A stretch of 64,000 bases of DNA, from the NCBI GenBank assembly GCA_009937445.1, contig JAACFM010000001.1, forward strand, positions 55,455-119,454, given 5' to 3'. The notes beneath the pieces were generated by a model. The model was given only the letters and a program-made list of their open reading frames with translations. It searched no databases and had not been told where the DNA came from. The translations under genes and the position numbers were made by a program. The stretch comes from Gammaproteobacteria bacterium (GTDB lineage Bacteria; Pseudomonadota; Gammaproteobacteria; Steroidobacterales; Woeseiaceae). Of the stretch, positions 62,010 through 64,000 are shown piece by piece (position 1 is the stretch's first letter; the number at the start of each line of letters is the position of its first letter).

Positions 62010-63503
62010 GTGCCGGACAAAAGCAGACAGGATTGGACTTCGCTCGCGGGCGAAATTGAAATCGAAAGTCGTGCGTTTATCGATGGCGCATATCGCGACG
62101 CGCTGTCAGGCGCAACGCGCGAAACCATCAATCCGGCCAACGGGCAAAAACTCGCGGATGTTGCGAACTGCGGCGTTGCAGATGCCGATCGTGCCGTTGC
62201 AGTAGCGAGAGCCGTTTTTGAACGCGGCACCTGGGCGAACATGGCACCTGCAGATCGAAAAATGGTGCTGGTTCGGTGGGCCGAGTTGATCGCAGACAAT
62301 GCGGATGAAATCGCACTGCTCGAGTGTCTTGATGTCGGTAAGCCGATCGCGGATACGACCGGCGTGGATGTGCCGTCTGCTGTACGGACGATCCGCTGGA
62401 GCGGTGAAGCGATCGACAAGGTTTATGATCAGATATCGCCCGCACCAGCGGACTGTTTGGCGCTGGTCCAACGACTGCCGCTTGGCGTGGTTGCTGCGAT
62501 TGTGCCGTGGAACTTTCCGCTTTCCACAACGGCATGGAAGCTTGCACCGTCACTGGCGACCGGTAATTCCGTTATTCTCAAGCCCGCCTCGAATACGCCG
62601 CTATCAGCGCTGCGAATAGCAGGACTCGCGACCCAGGCAGGACTGCCTGACGGTGTGCTGCAGGTATTGCCGGGTCCAGGCGGTAGCCTCGGCAAACATC
62701 TCTCACTGCACGAGGACATCGACGGGCTGACATTCACGGGTTCGACCGAGATAGGCAAGCAACTGATGCAATACTCGGGTCAGTCCAACCTGAAACGCAC
62801 GTTTTTGGAGCTGGGCGGTAAGAGTCCGAATATCGTCTTCGCAGATTCGAATCTCGAAAAAGCAGCAATGATGGCAGCGGTTGCTGTGTTCTATAACGGC
62901 GGCCAAACCTGTACGGCCGGTACACGGCTGATCGTAGAAAACAGTGTCAAAGCGAAATTCGTAGAAATGGTCGTAGAACATACGCGCAACTGGATGCCGG
63001 GCGACCCGCTCGATCCAACCACGAGTATGGGTCCAATGATCGATGCAGCCCAGCTACAAACAGTTGCCGACTACGTCGAGATCGGAAAGGGGGAGGGCGC
63101 CTCTGTCATGGCCGGGGGGAATCAGGTGTTGGCTGACTCCGGCGGTTGTTACCACGAACCGACGATCTTCGACGGCGTGAACAACAACATGCGAATCGCC
63201 AGAGAAGAGATATTCGGGCCCGTTATGTCTGTGATCGGATTCAAAGACGCTGAAGAAGCGGTCGCTATCGCGAATGACTCGATTTACGGACTCGCCGGCG
63301 CGGTATGGAGTAACAATATCAACACCGCACACAAGGTTGCGGCTGCAGTACGAGTCGGCACCATGGGGATTAATAATTACTTCGGCGGTGACGTCACAGT
63401 GCCTTTCGGCGGCTTCAAGCAAAGCGGCAACGGCCGCGATAAGTCGATGCATGCTTTTGACGACTACACCGAATTAAAAACCACCTGGATTGAATTCGAC
63501 TAG
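62010..63503 (+). CDS. Aldehyde dehydrogenase (PuuC-like)
   Basis: This 497-residue ALDH has all catalytic features: Asn in VPWNFPLSTTAWKLAPSL, the NAD site TFTGSTEIGKQL, the general base Glu in FLELGGKSPN and the nucleophile Cys in GGQTCTAGTR. It fits the gamma-glutamyl-gamma-aminobutyraldehyde dehydrogenase/betaine aldehyde dehydrogenase subgroup. The start is GTG 62010, preceded by GGGGAG. It is divergent from the MFS operon. It probably oxidises an aldehyde formed by one of the FAD enzymes. Its stop overlaps the next gene by four bases. Confidence 0.93.
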   Translation: MPDKSRQDWTSLAGEIEIESRAFIDGAYRDALSGATRETINPANGQKLADVANCGVADADRAVAVARAVFERGTWANMAPADRKMVLVRWAELIADNADEIALLECLDVGKPIADTTGVDVPSAVRTIRWSGEAIDKVYDQISPAPADCLALVQRLPLGVVAAIVPWNFPLSTTAWKLAPSLATGNSVILKPASNTPLSALRIAGLATQAGLPDGVLQVLPGPGGSLGKHLSLHEDIDGLTFTGSTEIGKQLMQYSGQSNLKRTFLELGGKSPNIVFADSNLEKAAMMAAVAVFYNGGQTCTAGTRLIVENSVKAKFVEMVVEHTRNWMPGDPLDPTTSMGPMIDAAQLQTVADYVEIGKGEGASVMAGGNQVLADSGGCYHEPTIFDGVNNNMRIAREEIFGPVMSVIGFKDAEEAVAIANDSIYGLAGAVWSNNINTAHKVAAAVRVGTMGINNYFGGDVTVPFGGFKQSGNGRDKSMHAFDDYTELKTTWIEFD

Positions 63504-64000
63504 CAGTCCGGTGGGGGAGTCTGGCGGGCTCGCTCGGGCGTCCAGAACGGCTTGGTCTTGCGCGTGCACCTCGCTACCCGACTGTAATGGCGCAGTTCTT
63601 TCTCGTAGTATATTTCCGCGAAGAGATGGCCTTGGAGATACTCCGTCTTGATCATCGCCAATGCGATATTTGCCTTAACCGCTGGTGACCACATCGCCGA
63701 TGTGACGTAACCAATTTCCTTTGTGCAGCGGCGGTTATTGTATATGTAGGAACCGTCCGGAGGCTTATTGCCCTCGACATCGAGCTTCGTCAAGGTGTAT
63801 TTCGACCCGCATTTCTTTTCTCTCAATAACGCGCTACGGCCGTTAAAGTGCGGTTTGTCGAAATGCACCAACCACCCCAGGTTCAACTCGAAAGGCGTTT
63901 GGTCGTGCTCAAAATGTACGGTCCTGAGTGCCTCATTAAATTCCATGCCGGGCATGATGAAAGCGGCTTCAAGCCGAGCCATATTGGTTGCAGTCTCACC
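63500..64000 (-). CDS. GcvT-like aminomethyltransferase family protein, C-terminal part
   Basis: The gene is cut by the window end. The 166 visible residues begin GETATNMARLEAAFIMPGMEFN and include LGWLVHFDKPHFNGRSAL and a C-terminus RKTKPFWTPERARQTPPPDC. These correspond to GcvT-like C-terminal domains and are clearly paralogous to the gene at 56192-57388. The frame is open to base 64000, so the ATG at 63982 is not the true start. It converges with the aldehyde dehydrogenase. A folate-linked demethylation role is inferred for both copies. Confidence 0.88.
   Translation of the reverse strand, partial: GETATNMARLEAAFIMPGMEFNEALRTVHFEHDQTPFELNLGWLVHFDKPHFNGRSALLREKKCGSKYTLTKLDVEGNKPPDGSYIYNNRRCTKEIGYVTSAMWSPAVKANIALAMIKTEYLQGHLFAEIYYEKELRHYSRVARCTRKTKPFWTPERARQTPPPDC

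Overview
The window looks like ordinary chromosome from a free-living, probably marine gammaproteobacterium. The GC content is moderate, genes are dense, and start/stop overlaps of the ATGA type are common. The protein families fit the Woeseia/Steroidobacter neighbourhood, but that placement is an inference from gene content, not from a marker gene. I saw no rRNA, tRNA, CRISPR array, transposase, integrase or phage module.

Layout. 1-4346: an operon for a proton-driven envelope machine (TPR protein, TPR lipoprotein, small exported protein, ExbB/TolQ, two ExbD/TolR, AgmX/PglI-type TonB-like protein), resembling the AglRQS/Glt core. 4456-10670: a mixed stretch with an HxlR regulator, an exported hydroxyacid dehydrogenase, a histidine phosphatase, a DNA glycosylase, VOC proteins, P-II, a fatty acid desaturase and a LuxR regulator. 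It also holds two decayed genes (a signal peptidase remnant and a VOC remnant). 10774-23073: branched-chain acyl-CoA catabolism, comprising isovaleryl-CoA dehydrogenase, methylcrotonyl-CoA carboxylase beta, hydratases, the fused mutase IcmF, an acyl-CoA dehydrogenase and a 3-hydroxyisobutyrate dehydrogenase-like enzyme. A divergent TetR regulator and a perfect inverted repeat sit at the icmF promoter. 23090-24758: three tightly coupled genes that look like a thiamine salvage cassette.

24742-34793: glyoxalase II, an exported amidohydrolase, an FAH-family hydrolase, an orphan candidate small RNA with a strong terminator, haloalkane dehalogenase, a DUF4212/sodium-solute symporter pair, an exported M20 peptidase, a CDF metal exporter, Hpt and a deoxynucleoside kinase. 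34844-40403: a truncated Tat-lipoprotein remnant, an SGNH hydrolase, a DUF5661 protein, an MscS-type channel, a lipase-like hydrolase and a DUF808 protein. 40483-46056: a seven-gene operon on the minus strand that I regard as the best candidate for an undescribed system. It encodes a divergent MotA/ExbB-like protein, a MotB/ExbD-like partner, secreted and lipid-anchored proteins, a SPOR-like protein and a lytic transglycosylase. 46182-48662: feoAB with a Fur-box-like palindrome.

48670-64000: an aminotransferase, a Tat-exported FAD oxidase and a zinc alcohol dehydrogenase, followed by a catabolic locus. That locus has a PuuB/DadA-like oxidase, an AraC regulator with a SnoaL-like sensor half, two GcvT-like proteins, two PYROXD2/phytoene-desaturase-like oxidoreductases, an MFS transporter and a PuuC-like aldehyde dehydrogenase. 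Together these suggest uptake, oxidation and folate-linked demethylation of an N-methylated or polyamine-like compound of unknown identity.
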